Positions 35,201 to 47,390 of a DNA stretch of 64,000 nt are shown in pieces (within the stretch, counting starts at the first letter, position 1; each line of letters begins with the position of its first letter). Both the position numbers and the translations under genes were made by a program. Source of the stretch: Morella rubra (Eukaryota > Streptophyta > Magnoliopsida > Fagales > Myricaceae); assembly GCA_003952965.2 (NCBI GenBank), contig CM025856.1:7535889-7599888 (forward strand). The letters run 5' to 3'. The notes beneath the pieces are model-generated. The model did not search any database. It saw only the letters and a list, made by a program, of their open reading frames with translations, and was not told the DNA's origin.

Positions 35201-36815
35201 GTCTGTATATTGTTGGACTCAAATAAAACGCTGCGCAACGAGATTTTGTGAAAAGTGTTTTCAAGTTTTTACTTATTAATATATGAAGTAAATATTTGCG
35301 AAAATGATTTTGGAAAATTTTTGGAAGTCCAACTAGTTACAGACTGAGAATTAAAAATTATATGAGCTAGGGACTTAATCGGTGATATTATTCCGTCCTA
35401 TTAGCTCATGTGGAATATAGTATGGTGGAAGGATAAATAAGCATATAATTGTTAGCAAAAGGGATTTCACAAAAATAATCTCATTATCTCGGGGGTCAAT
35501 TGTGATATGTTAATGGACATGATCACAATTTGTAGAAGCCTATAAATTCGAATTACAGAATATAAGGGAGTTTAATGAAAAAGAGTTTTTCATGATGATC
35601 CTACGGCCGAGATTTGAGATCCCTAAAGATCCCACGCTATAAGCACAGTTGAGTTCTGAGCAGCCATTATAAATAGCTCAGAAACTCATTTGAGAAATAA
35701 GAGAATTTATTTTTCACACGAGAATTTATCTCTCTAGATTTTCTCTCTCTAAAATCTCTCTCTCAAAGCTGTGTGCGTGGATCTGAAGGAGGCAGAACGT
35801 TTGGGCTGCTTTGATTCAACGATCGTTTTCGCTGCGATCCCTCGATTCCAACAATCTTGACCTTAGATCAATCTTAGAAAATATTTCAGCACCATTCAAT
35901 TGATCAAATAAATCATCAATCCTAGGTAAAGGATACTTATTCTAATAGTAACCTTATTCAGCTCTCAATAGTCTATGCACATTCTCATAGTGCCATCCTT
36001 CTTTTTCACAAATAACACTGGAGATCCCCAGGGTGAAACACTTGGTCTAATATATCCTTTCTACAATAAATCTTGCAGTTGTTCCTTTAATTCCTTTACT
36101 TTAGTTGGGGCCATCCTATATGGAGCTTTTGACAAAGGTACAATATCTGGTACCAATGAAATTTCAAATTCAATTTCTCTTACCGGTGGTAATCCGGGTA
36201 GTTCTTCTGGAAAGACATCTTGATACTCAAAGATAACTGGTATGGTTTCTAACTTTTTTTCCGCTTCCTAAACTCCAACAATTGAAACTAGAAAAGCCTA
36301 AGCTCCATTAATCACACTTTTCCAAGCTTTCAATGCAGATATTAATCGTACCTGAGGAAATTCCTTGTTCGGTCTAGGAATCACTTTCTTGGTATTCCTA
36401 AACTGAATTCTCTTTGGTCCAAGTACAAGTAAACTTACTTCATTTGCATGGCAATCTAATGTTACATGATAGCCAGATGACCAATCCATGCCAAGAATCA
36501 CATCAAAGTTACCCATATCTAGGATTGTCAAATCTATAGGCAATCTCCATACTGCTATTTCCATTGGAAACTTCTTGATCTTCTTAGTACACATACTATT
36601 TATCCCCAATGGAGTTACCACATCAAGTCTAACAAATAAGGGTTCTATCAACAATCCATGTATATTTACGCAATTCTGTGAAATAAAAGAATGCCTAGCA
36701 CTATATCAAACAACACAGTTAGTAATCCACAAGAAAGGAAAAAAGTACATGTTACCACATTCTCATCCTGCTCTGCTTCCTCCACATTTAGAGCAAACAC
36801 TCTTGCTAGACCATG
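32292..36815 (-). pseudogene. Ty3 chromovirus (Tekay-like) pol, decayed and 5'-truncated
   Basis: Minus-strand domains in order are as follows. Protease region (36,815-36,298; NFDVILGMDWSSGY) with the active-site region damaged. Reverse transcriptase in two parts (36,297-35,855 and 34,596-34,344; [22 protein letters not shown]). RNase H (about 34,240-33,700; YTNAS replaces the usual YTDAS). Integrase with zinc motif (AHRSKYSMHPG, CLICQQ) and core (VSDQDTRF, HPQTDGQSER), where the first catalytic Asp position reads MYFV instead of MDFV. A C-terminal chromodomain follows (IPLVKVLWQSHDITEASWEL). Frameshifts and stops occur between most blocks. A solo LTR interrupts the reverse transcriptase. Gag and the 5' LTR are lost at the 36,815 junction. 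The chromodomain and block order place it with plant chromoviruses. Confidence 0.92.
34597..35854 (+). mobile_element. Solo LTR, family S (1258 bp), inserted in reverse transcriptase
   Basis: Starts TGTTAGATGTATGCCC, ends GATTCCAACA, flanked by ATCCT (34592-34596) and ATCTT (35855-35859), a one-mismatch 5-bp target duplication. Joining the flanks restores the conserved reverse-transcriptase region around the SKIDLRS and [10 protein letters not shown] motifs. TATAAATAG at 35668-35676 supports the plus orientation. It is the same family as 12994-14315. Confidence 0.88.
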
Positions 36816-37417
36816 GTCAAAATAAATAAATCAAGTTAAAATTTTGAGCCGAATTACATTTAATTAGTTAAATTATTTAAATAAATTAAATTGAGTGAAT
36901 TAAATGGGATCCACAATCAATTAAGTAATTTAAATAGTTTACTTTTGTGTTTTCCGTTAGGAGGCCAGTCTCACGTTGTTTAGATGCTTGGTAGTATCCA
37001 AAAAGAGATACGTTGTCGTTTTGCCTGTGTTCGGACGCTATATCGAAGCAGTTCATACGTGTTTTATATTTAATTTAAATTTTTTACTAATGTGTTTTCC
37101 ATTCAAATAGAAGTTTGACGCTGTTCGGACGCTTTTGGTAAAAACATCATCATTTTCCAAGTAGTCCGGACGCCTTTTTATATTTAATTTGCATATTTGT
37201 TTTCTTTATTCATTGACATTTGTGTTGGAAATGTCATCATTTTTACCAAGTGTTTATATAATGCTATCCGTTCGCCCGGTTATGCGAATGGTCACCTAAC
37301 CGTGCGAATTGGTTGTCTAATCGTGTGAACAATTTTTTCTTCTGTTTGAATGCATTTTACAACCGTGCGTACCCTTTTTCTAACCATTTGAACACTTTTG
37401 TATAGATTCCAAAAAAA

Positions 37418-38650
37418 TGAGCAAGCGTCAGCGTTTCTATGCCAAGGCTACCAGCAACTAGGCTGATCTAGAGGAAGCTTCCTCTCCAGCACTATCATTG
37501 GAGCAGCATACGGTGATTATTATGTCGCGTTTTATCATTATCGAGCAACAGATCCATTTGGCTGATTTCAAGAATCTTTGATATGAGGATTAGACGCTTC
37601 CAGAGGTGGTGGAGCAAGTGGGTTGGGTACCTTTCCCAGACGACAAGCTGTGTGTCGATGAATCTGGTGAGGAAATTCTACGCTGCTACACTTCGGCCTG
37701 CGAACCTCTCAGAGCCAAGTATGGAGGTCACTGTCTGTAACATTCAGGTCACATTCTAGCCAGACAAGCTAGCGAGGTTCTTGGACTATTAGAGGCCTAT
37801 GGCAAGGTTCCCTAACTTGCCGCTGAATGAAGAGGGCCGACCTACTAAAGCTAAGATTTTTCGGACAATGATAGGTCGAGATACGGTTATTCCAGAGGGA
37901 AGCGACGTGCAACATGGGCAGGTGCTTCTTTTTTGGTGGATCGTGCACCTGATCCTATGCTACGGTATCTACCCAAAAAAGCGCACAACTGAGCTTGCTT
38001 TTCATTAGGCCAATTTCTTGTACCTGGTTGCACGAAGGGAGCCAGTTGATATAGCATCATACATCTATCGGACCGTCTGTGCATAGGCCCTGAAAATTGA
38101 TACGGCCTTTTCTTGCTGTACGGTATTCTATTGACTCGATTCCTGCATGCTATGCTAGTACCCGAGGGTGTTGATGAGGCAAAGGAATATCCATTTGGGC
38201 AGATCAACAAGACTACGCTCTCGCGTTCCATAGCCCAAACATGCCGAGTGCTGAGTACCGCTTGGGCAGTTGTTGGTAGATGACAGGAGTAGCCTCAGAG
38301 GGCTAAGGAGCCTCTAGGGACTAAGGAGTGGAATCCTAGATAGAGTTCGACTCAAAGACTTGGGTAGAGCGACTGAGTTGCATGGCAGATCTGATGACGA
38401 GCTGAGTGTGACTTTGTGATCGGTCATGCAGCCCACCCATCAGATGTTGAGTGATATTAGCGCTCGGCTTACGGCTCTGGAGAGTAAGGTTGACTAGTTG
38501 AACTCTGATTGGAAGAAGGAGGTGGCTGCAATTTGGTCATATTTGAAGGACGTGACATCCAATGCAGAGTTGCATGCCCTGACTCTATGAGTAAGTGTGA
38601 TAGAGGACCGCATGAGTAGTGTATGTGTGGTGCTATATCTTGCGGATTAG
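37418..38650 (+). pseudogene. PF20167-like plant transposon protein pseudogene in CACTA I
   Basis: From ATG 37418 (MSKRQRFYAK) the plus strand encodes, with many stops and frame changes, a protein laid out like the one at 6720-7873. It has a central domain (FPNLPLNEEGRPTKAKIF, HGQVLLFWWIVHLILCYG) and a C-terminal coiled-coil part (SARLTALESKVD, LNSDWKKEVAAIW). At least ten in-frame stops show it is dead. Its place ahead of the TNP2 gene suggests it is an accessory ORF of this CACTA family. Confidence 0.55.
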
Positions 38651-40165
38651 GAGGAACAGTAGAAGTTTATATTATTTGTTTTAATATTATGTTTTGAGAA
38701 CATGTATTGAGATTTATTTGATGTTATTTTATTTATATTATGTTTTGAGGATATTTGATATATTTATGTTATTTCAGTTATGTTATTTCTATTTATTCAT
38801 CCTTAGTACAACATGTTAATTATGTTGTGTTTCTCATTTCGTTACACTCTTTCAAACTTCAAAACTACTATCTAACACACTTAAGGTTATTTATGTTATT
38901 AACACAATTTGGTCATTTAAAACTTGGTAATATAATGAATGATATGAGCTAAAATAAAAATCAGATTGTTAAAAGCCATTCAAACGGTTTATTGTAAGGC
39001 TGAATGGTGTCGTATTGTGTTAGAAAACTATTTGAATGGTATTGTACTCCGTTCGGATGTGTTTGTTTATGATCGTTTGCTTGTATGTATATGTAGAGAC
39101 CCTATTGTTTAGGGACTTCTAAAATGGTGTCATCAATCGTAAGTTAGCATTCGGATGTAAAATATTACATGTGGATGATATGAAATTTTAGGCGGCAATA
39201 AATTCTCTCGAAAACTAAGACACGTAGGCATTTGCACTCTCTTATGGGCGTCCAAACGGTTTTTATGCGTATGAAAGATGGAAATCACAGACAGTATAGC
39301 TCTAACGGGCAAAATACTTAAAAACAGAGAGATTTGAGCAAGAGGAGAAGAGGGGGAGCTAATTTTGGGTGTCCAATCTTATTGAAAAGGTGGTGGAAGC
39401 AGCAACTCAGGGAAGATTGACCATTGGATTGCACTTGAGATTAGTGGGTTTTAAAATTTTATTTGTTTTAGGATGAGAAGCATGGATTTTAGGATATTAA
39501 AACATCTATTTTTCAAATTTTTAGGGTCTAAAATGATAACAATAGAGTTTAGGGCTGGTTGTGATGTGTTTATGTTAAAGTGTTTGTGATTTGGGTCAAT
39601 TTTGGAATGTTTTTGGACAGAGTTTGACATCTATTCGTCAAAGAATAGTGTTGTTCGACAATTGCAGTCTAGACGGATTATGTATCGTCTGAACTCTCCT
39701 GTTTGGTTTGAACACCATGCTAATGCCGTTCGAAAGATTTTTGTTGTCATGTTTCATGCATTCATGTAGTAGCCTTAGCCTAGTTTAAGAATTGTCCACG
39801 TTACAGACAATTTGAGTTTACAATATCCATAATGTGCATAATTGTACCTGCTATCGTGACAGATGTGTTTAGAAATTTCGATGCAAGTTTCCTTTTGTCC
39901 TTCAGATACACATTCAGCATTGAGCTTACACACTTGCCTTCGATGGTGGGTGTTTATGCTCGTTGTAGGCGTGTATCTAGGGACTGAGGGAAAATGCTGT
40001 TGAAATTCCTAAAGCATTGGTCACAATGGTCGGGTCAATTACGTGCAGTACGTGATATCATAAACTTAAATGGGATAGGACATATCATCAAAAGAAATTG
40101 GAGTTGGGTGTGAATGTCATCATTCTTTGCATTATTTTTTGTATTTTTGTCTTTGAAAGAACAAT
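38651..40165. other. CACTA I spacer
   Basis: No coding signature. Degenerate copies of the CGTTCGGACG motif occur around 39,000-39,740 (for example GTTCGGATG, GTCTAGACGG). The end (about 39,780-39,850) matches 58,210-58,260 in CACTA II. Confidence 0.5.
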
Positions 40166-41137
40166 ATGGATAAGAGATGAATTTATGAGGCTGATAGACT
40201 AAAAAGTGCGAAGTACAATGATGTGTTTGGGATGTTTATGAGTATTGCCCGTAGTTATGCAGATAGTCCTGGACTGATAAAATATCCATGTAAGAATGTG
40301 TTGATCCAACATGTAGACAAGATGGATGATCATTTATTTATAATTGGGTTTGACCAGTGTTACACTCATTGGGTATTTCACGGAGAGTCAATTTTAGAAG
40401 TTTCTAACTAGGTAGTGACTTTAGAACCTAAATCGAGCAGTGGGAATTCTGAGGGAAACATAAATTATGATATGAGAGACATGTTAGAAGATTTTGAGGC
40501 TGGAGCAGGGGTTGATGGGAACGCTAGGTCAAAATTTGTCGGGTCCTGAAACAAATGAATCGGGTCTGGAGATAGGTTTTCTCTGTATACCAAGTTATGG
40601 GCGGATGCTGAGCGAGAGTTGTATCCTGGGTGTAAGAAGTACTCAAAGTTATCCTTCGTTGTTAGGTTACTTCATGTGAAGTTGGAGAATAATTTGACTG
40701 TAGAGGCGTTTGAAGATGTGTTGGGCTTAATAAAAGATGCGCTACTGGAGCATGAATATAAAAAAGGGAACATAATGGGTACGAAAAGTCGCAACTCACA
40801 CGTCTTGTTGTAGTGACTGTTACCGGTAAAGATACACGGGTTGTTAGGAAACGAAGTGTGTACAACGTTGACTGAGTTGAGCTTATTCTTCAGAGACTTG
40901 TGCTCAAGAACAATACGTTTAGACGTTGTGGACCAGTCAGAGAAGGACATTGAATGATTCCTTGCAAGTTGAAACATTTATTCCCTCCATCATTTTTACT
41001 ATTATGGTTCATTTAACAGTTCATTTATCTCGGGAAGTGAAACTTGGGGTCCAATTCAATTTTGGTAGATGTATCCAATGGAGAGATACATGGGAAGACA
41101 AAGCATTTTGTTAAGAATAGGGCACTATCTAAGTATA

Positions 41138-42396
41138 ATTCCAGGATTAAGGCAACCCAAGAGGGGGGTGAATTGGGTTTCAAAACTTTTTCAAAACTCA
41201 CCCATTAGATAGTGTTTGCTAGCTACAAGTCCCACAAAGAGAAATGATTGCAATAAAAGATTAACACAAGAATATATATTGCAACTCAAATATGGAAATA
41301 AAACTTAGAACAAGAAACTAGTAGCACAATGTAAGGAGATAAGGGAAGACAAGCAAACACAAGATTTTTAGGTGGTTCAGCAAACTCGCTTACATCCACC
41401 CCTCAAGCTCCTTCACCGAGCCTTGAAGATTTTCCACTATGCTCCCTTCAACCAAGAAAGGTTTCCTTACACTTGAGCTTGAGAAACACCTCTTCAAGCC
41501 TCAAGAACGAGATTGAGAACAAACCTCTCCAAACTCCTTCTTTTGATGAACAACCCTCACAAAAGGAAACAAGAGAATCACTCTCTTAAAAGTGTATAAG
41601 GTTGAACGAAAATGCCCATTAAAACTTCCTTGATTGAGTAGATGTTACAATGAGAAATTTCTATCTCTTAGGCTTCAAACAATAACAAGGATGTGAAAGT
41701 GATGATTATGTGTGAATGATGTTATAAGAATGATTCAAAGGTTTTTAATAATTCTTAGCCTTGGTAAAATGATTTTGGTCGTTCAGCAATTTTTAAAAGG
41801 CCTAGGGATGGCTTTATATAGGCCTCATAAGAAAAATAGCAGTTGGAGTCGATCTGTCAAAAATTCACAACGTGTCGGTTGACCGCTTTAAGTTTCTTTA
41901 AACTCAACAGTCATAATGTTAGAATAGAACGGCTATGTATTTAAAACAACCGGTCCACCGTTACGCCAAGCGGTCGTAGGCCGGTCGACTGCTTCACCAG
42001 CCAGTCGACCTCTACAACTTAAGAATATGATCCGGTTGATTTAAAACCATGATTTTGACCAATTTAAAATACCAATTTTAAAACTAACTTCCCATAAGTA
42101 TACAAAAGGTTTGAGAGTAAAATTGGGATAATTTGAAGCCATTAAAATTTTTAAAATTCAAAACACGTGGTTAAATGTTTTATGCAAGTTTTGAAGAAAT
42201 ATGCAAGTGTGTGGTTCAAATCCTTGAAAGATGAAGTCTAGAGTTACAAAAGTTACCCTAGCAACTTGAGTCTTCACTTTAAGAGCACTTCCATTGAAGG
42301 GGATGTTGCTTGAATGCTCCGTGCTCATTTTGGATATATCTCAATTACTTCTATTGTTATCATCAAAACATTAATTGTGAATAAAAGCCAACAATA
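41138..42396 (+). repeat. Repeat R, copy 1, inserted in the TNP2 pseudogene
   Basis: Begins TTCCAGGATTAAGGCAACCC and carries the block AGATTTTTAGGTGGTTC followed by ACATCCACCCCTCAAGCT. The same blocks occur in order at 50,113-50,875 and, inverted, at 52,474-52,915. It splits the codons between SKY and GSIAE of the DUF4218 part, so it arrived after the transposase gene formed. Possibly an LTR or a non-autonomous element; no coding capacity seen. Confidence 0.7.
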
Positions 42397-42762
42397 AGGC
42401 TCCATAGCTGAGAATTATGCTAACTTTTTGCTCAACTTGGTAAGACGAGATTCAATAGAAAAGATCAGAATTATGCCTACACAGATGATCGAACTACACT
42501 GCTTTCTATAACTCAAAGTGTTACGGGAGCTTAACCTTTACTCATGTTTCAGGAGTAAGCGCATATTACCATTTAAGCTCAATGGGATTTCACCGAGTAT
42601 GACATTAGCATTTTTCCAAGCCCACCCAAAATGGTCTTCCCTCACTCTGGTCGGTTGAAGGAACGAAGTCGTCTGGCCTGTTCAGTGCCCTTCTGGCTCC
42701 ATCGATAGAACGTGTTCATTTTTAAATCGGAAGATTTGGATTACGGTACACCATCATTTTGA

Positions 42763-43075
42763 AATATGCAAGTTTTGAAGAAATATGCAAAAAAAAGATG
42801 AAGTCTAGAGTTATTACCCTTTGAGTCTTCACTTTAAGAGCACTTCCATTGACTCATTTTGGAAGATGTCGGATAGCTGACGCTCAAAGAATCTTGGTTT
42901 AGACGAGATTCAATAGAAAAGGAATTATGCTATGATCGAACTTCTTTCTACACTCAAAGTGTTAGGGAGCTGGTAGGGGTCAGATTTGAATAAAGGAATT
43001 TACAAAAGCACAGTGGTACGTACTCAACAACTGTTCAAAATCAGCCAACATATAGAGTAAGCGCATATTACAATT
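42763..43075 (+). repeat. Gapped copy of 42,180-42,600
   Basis: The segment repeats 42,180-42,600 in order, but with many small blocks missing (roughly 4-20 bases each) while the kept blocks are almost identical, such as GAAGTCTAGAGTTA and GAGTCTTCACTTTAAGAGCA. It duplicates both repeat R tail and TNP2 sequence. This may be an assembly patch rather than biology; see findings. Confidence 0.75.
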
Positions 43076-44051
43076 TGCTCATTTAAACACTTATCAATTC
43101 ATTATATTTTAATTTATTATAAAATATCTTATTTCTTTATAGCGAGCACTTGGAAGAGATGAGGAGGCAATCACCAATAAATGTTGATAGGAAGCACGAA
43201 GAAGGATTTCCGTTATGGTTTAGAAATCAGGTATTTATTTAATTTTGTCATTAGATTCAAACTATGTGCAATGAAAATCCGGGCTCGGTGTTGGATGATT
43301 TGTATGCATTAGCATCCGGTCCAAATCACCGGGCACTTTTTATTCTGGTGTGTAGTGAATGGAGTTAGGTTTCCTCATAATAGTGGTATTGTTGTTCGTG
43401 GGACCATGTTGGGGAAGATGTTGATTTTTATGGCCAGGTCGTGGAGATTTACATGTTGCGTTATTTGCGTGGGAATTTAGTTTATTTACTCAAATATGGC
43501 TAGTTTGACTTGAGTACTCAAAACTTAAGTCTTGATAAAAGTGGTCGGTTTGTTAGTATTAACACATCCGAAAGTGGTACAAAGACGACCTGTTATGCTA
43601 GTGTCTAAGGGGAATCAAGTGTTTTATATCATGATATGAAGTTGGGCGGTCAATGGAAGATTGTTCAAAAGATTACCCTAGAAACACATATGATATTCCA
43701 CCTATTGAGGAGGAAGCTAGTGAAGATGGAGAAGGACCGTCAAACCGTGAAGCATACTAGGAGAATGAGTCTATTGAGCTTTTTGTGGACTTTAGCTCCT
43801 TTGACACGATCCCGTTGACTAGAAATGATGTCGAGGCTTATGTGCCGATAACCGATGAGAGTGTCCACAACAACATGAAATAGAAGAACGATGATTCCTC
43901 GAATCGTTCAGTGAAGATTGTAGTGATTCTGAAGAATATGACTCCAAGGACTAAAGTAACTTTATCGTTTCAATTTACTTTGCATTTTTATTTTATATTC
44001 ATTGTGTTTTTTTTTCACTAATATTGATTTATTTGGTCACAGGACTACGTC

Positions 44052-45660
44052 ATGCCAGCAAGGAGGAAAATGTCTTCGGTGCGATTCATCATTCAAGCTG
44101 AGAGTACTCCCGGTACACTAGCAGCGTCGGTCCTTCGCTTAGAGATTGCAACGAATTACCGTCCCCTACCACAGCCAGTCCAATAGGCACCCAAAGTAGT
44201 TATGCGTGTAAGTATCTTACCTGTCAATCTTGATTAAATATTATGACTTTTAAATTTCTATGATAACTGAATTTTAAATTTTGGTTCTTCATTTGTAGCG
44301 ATGTCCAAATCAAGCACGAAGGGGTAGTACGCGCAGATTGCATTACTCAAGGCTCGTACCGGAGGAAAGCTGACTGTCCATATCCCTGATGGACGTACAA
44401 GCGGTGATGACAAGGCGTCTCAATGCTCTCAAGTCATATTGGTGGCTCGTTCAATAGCATGTCCCATTTCAAATGAGTAAGTGGAGGGAGGTCCCCAACC
44501 AGGTTAAATCATACGTGATGAACAAGTGTTGGTAAGTATAATTTATTAAATTTTAATTGTGGAAACTTTTATACGTACTAACTATTATATATGTTATGGA
44601 TGACTTCCAACTAGATTATGACCAACCCAAGGATCGCATCACTATGATGTCTACGATGAACACAGCGTACAGGACACATAGGAATAGAATATACTAGCAT
44701 TACTCGGTGTTCAATTCCAAAGAAGAGGTGTTAGAGCACCCATATCCAAGATGAACAAGGAAGAATGAACTCGTGTTTGTGATTCATTCGCGAGCGAGGA
44801 ATTTTAGGTTAAAATTTTTTATTCTGTCCTAAATGTTTATTTTAGACCTAAGCTAAAGATTGTACACACTTCGGGAGTGAGGTCCTTCCAACATGCGAGA
44901 GCGTTGTTAGTAAGTAATAAATTTAAATTTTTTAGAGATATTACTTAAATAAATGACTTAGGTATTTTAATATGCACAACGAATATTTCTTTGGTATACA
45001 GAAAAATCAACAATCTGATGAGATTAATCATATGTTGCTGTATAAAAAAAGGCACACCAAAAAGGATGGCATGTGGACATCAAAAGATGCACGAGAAAAT
45101 TTTTGTAAGTTGTAACGTTAGATTTAATGATGCATTCGTTATCTCTTATGTTTCATATGTGCTAAATTTATTTTATTTTCTAATTTGTAGGAAAAATATA
45201 GGCGTTACAGTTGTAGCATGAGTCAAAGGGAAAGCCATACACAGAAGTGGAGATTTTCACTTGAGGTATTGGGGACGAAAGTGGGTTACGTGCGAGGTTT
45301 AGGCCTTTCAGTCTGTTCTGTTGGATCATCATCTTCAGTATCATCCGTTGATTTGTCCAAGAGATTGGAAGAGGCCAGATTAAAGATAGAGGAGATGAGG
45401 GCTAGACAGATTGAATATGAAGAGCTTCTGTCAAGCGGTCAGAAATAGAACAGACGATCTGAGAGCATCAGCAGATGATGAAGGAGCAACAACAGAAGAA
45501 GGATAAGAGCATCAGAAGATGATGCAGAGTAGCAATGAAACCTAGTAGAACAACAAGAACGGAGGATGCAACTAATGGAACAACAGATGCACGAGCAGAT
45601 GATGGAGCACATCAGACAGTTGACATCCCGTACGACACCCAAACAAAATTTGGATAAATT
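44052..45660 (+). pseudogene. Ptta/En/Spm plant transposase (PF03004-like) pseudogene, CACTA I
   Basis: Exon 1 starts at ATG 44052 and ends before GTAAGT near 44,210. Exon 2 (about 44,300-44,532) has GGKLTVHIPDGRTSGDDKAS and, after a frame change, WREVPNQVKSYVMNK, ending at another GTAAGT. Further exons give DDFQLDYDQ, TMNTAYRTHRNR, SKEEVLEHPYP, VVHTSGS-like and HTKKDGMWTSKDARENF. The last exon (45,190-45,448) has GYVRGLGLS and a coiled-coil RLEEARLKIEEMRARQ. This is the order of the plant Ptta/En/Spm transposase domain. Stops and frameshifts inactivate it. Gene copy 2 is at 58,662-60,290. Confidence 0.8.
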
Positions 45661-45719
45661 ATGTATTTTCACTATATGATCAGTACTTATCGATTATTTA
45701 TATTAGTTACTTTTAATGA

Positions 45720-46914
45720 CGATTGCATATTTGTAGATATTTTATTATTATTATGAGTATTGAATATCATTCTATTTGTATTATTTGCAAATTTTTTAAA
45801 AAATTTATTGTCCACACTCTTAACAATCCGTCCCCACACTTCGCATGAAATAACATCCATTCGCAGGGTTATTCTTATGTGCACACGGTCATTTAATTAC
45901 CACCCGTTTGAATGGGAAGAAAACACGTTCCAACGTTTTCCACAGAACAAGCATCCACATTCTTGATGTGTGTTTTCGAATGGTTTTTTAAAGATGACAA
46001 AAAAACTATTTTGTCATAAATGAAATAGGCATGGACGTCCTACCATCCGCACATTTTTATGTTACCATGGGGACGATTTTATATTACCGTGTGCACTTGA
46101 TTTCCATGAAAAATTCATTTCATCACATTGGACCAAATGTTCGCACTCCTCATGTGAATATATGGAGAGTACGTTCGCACCTCTCATGCAAATGGATGGA
46201 GGGTACTGGGCATGACAATTTTGAATTTCGTTAATATAGGAGAAAACTGTTCGGATGATTTTTTTTCCCGCCCGGACGGTTTTAAATGAGAAAACAGGAA
46301 AATTGTCATTTAAAACCTTTGCTAATAGGCTTTGGGTGACAACTCACCCCAAACCTTTGGTGACAAAAATGACACTTTGGGTGAGAAAAGCTTTTGACAC
46401 CCAAGACCATTTTTCTTATAGTGGGACACTTTTTAGCACACGTGGCCTGATGAAAGTCCACCTCATTAAATGCCAAAATTTGAACCATTTAAAACGGTTC
46501 GAAACATTAAAAGCGTCCGAACGATGGTTGCGCGTCCGGACACAAATTCTTCTGATATCGTGTGATGTGGAAGCACACGTTAGGCAAAATAAACGTCACA
46601 TCGCGTCCGGAGGCTCTGCCAACCATTTGGACGGTTATAGCTATTTTCACCAGTCGTTCTGGGTAAACATATGTAAGCCATGTGACTGTTACGTAGATGT
46701 CCAGACGGTATTGTCATATGTTCCAATGGTGTTGTTTCATCTTACTCGTTCGGACTTGATGCTTAACCGTGCGGACGCTTAAAATTGTTTTCAACCTTCG
46801 TCCTCATTAAACACGTGTAAGCCATGCGACTGCGATAAAGGCGTCCAAAAGGCATTTTTTGTGCGTTCCAACGAAATCGAGTAATGTTAGGCGTCTGTTC
46901 GAAATGTTACAACG
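45720..46914. other. CACTA subterminal region with internal CACTA-style end
   Basis: Dense in GTCCGGAC and GTTCGGAC variants (for example CGTCCGGAC at 46533-46541, GCGTCCGGAGG near 46,603). At 46,385-46,424 it holds GACACCCAAGACC followed by ATTTTTCTTATAGTG, like the end at 61,150-61,177. ORF 46255-46782 is spacer read in frame, not a gene. Confidence 0.55.
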
Positions 46915-47390
46915 TGTGGATAGTTAGCAGATTTATTTGACATTACTTTAATTTATTAATTGATTATTGATCCCATTTAATTCATTCAATTTAATTTATT
47001 TAAATCATTTAACTAACAAAATGTAATTCAGCACAAAATTTTAACTTTATTTATTTATTTTGACTAATAAAAAAACACATAGTTAAGGATACTTTTATAT
47101 TAAACATCTGTTATAACTAATTATACTAACCGTTCGATAAACTTAGCACTCGTCTTAATTTTCCATTTAATTGTGCTAATCGTTCATTTAAATTGTAAAA
47201 ATTCAAACTAATGAAAAATAATAATTAATATAAAATATCAAACATAATCGAAATACCAAACGAAAAACACAATCATAAAGTCTAGTACAAGCCAAAGACT
47301 AATAAAGCATAAGTAAATAATAGCGAAAAAAAATAAACAAGAGATTAGTCCGAATCACAAGCCGGACACTAACTAAACATAAGTCATAGA

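Larger units (their letters stand above)
40166..43930 (+). pseudogene. TNP2-like CACTA transposase pseudogene, internally deleted
   Basis: ATG 40166 opens the transposase-associated N-terminal domain (FGMFMSIARSYADSPGLIKY, THWVFHGES) and continues to ERELYPGCKKYSKLSFVVRLLH, typical of TNP2 transposases. The catalytic core expected next is missing: within about 100 bp the sequence jumps to a DUF4218-like part (CKLKHLFPPSF, KHFVKNRALSKY). That part is interrupted by repeat R and resumes at 42,397 with GSIAENYANFLLNLVRRDSIEK. DUF4216-like sequence follows (43,150-43,800; EEGFPLWFRNQ, LYALASGPNH), then an acidic end. Many stops. It could supply no transposase as it stands. Confidence 0.8.
36816..47064 (+). 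mobile_element. Degraded CACTA-type element I with long inverted ends
   Basis: The two ends are inverted copies over about 130-150 bp: 36816-36946 begins GTCAAAATAAATAAAT and 46,915-47,064 is its complement with roughly 85% identity. Between them lie three plus-strand genes (PF20167-like, TNP2-like, Ptta/En/Spm) separated by spacer rich in CGTCCGGACG-like motifs. Repeat R (41,138-42,396) is inserted. The inverted ends do not begin with CACTA; a CACTA-style end TTTTTCTTATAGTG lies inside at about 46,411-46,424. So the true element boundary, or a nested pair of elements, is uncertain. Confidence 0.6.

Noticed and set aside
42540..42762. Possible organelle-derived insertion between the two related blocks
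   Set aside because: The segment differs in composition, but I recognised no chloroplast or mitochondrial gene in it.
46255..46782. 175-codon ORF
   Set aside because: Lies in CACTA subterminal spacer with repeated CGTCCGGACG-type words; no conserved frame in the other spacer copies.
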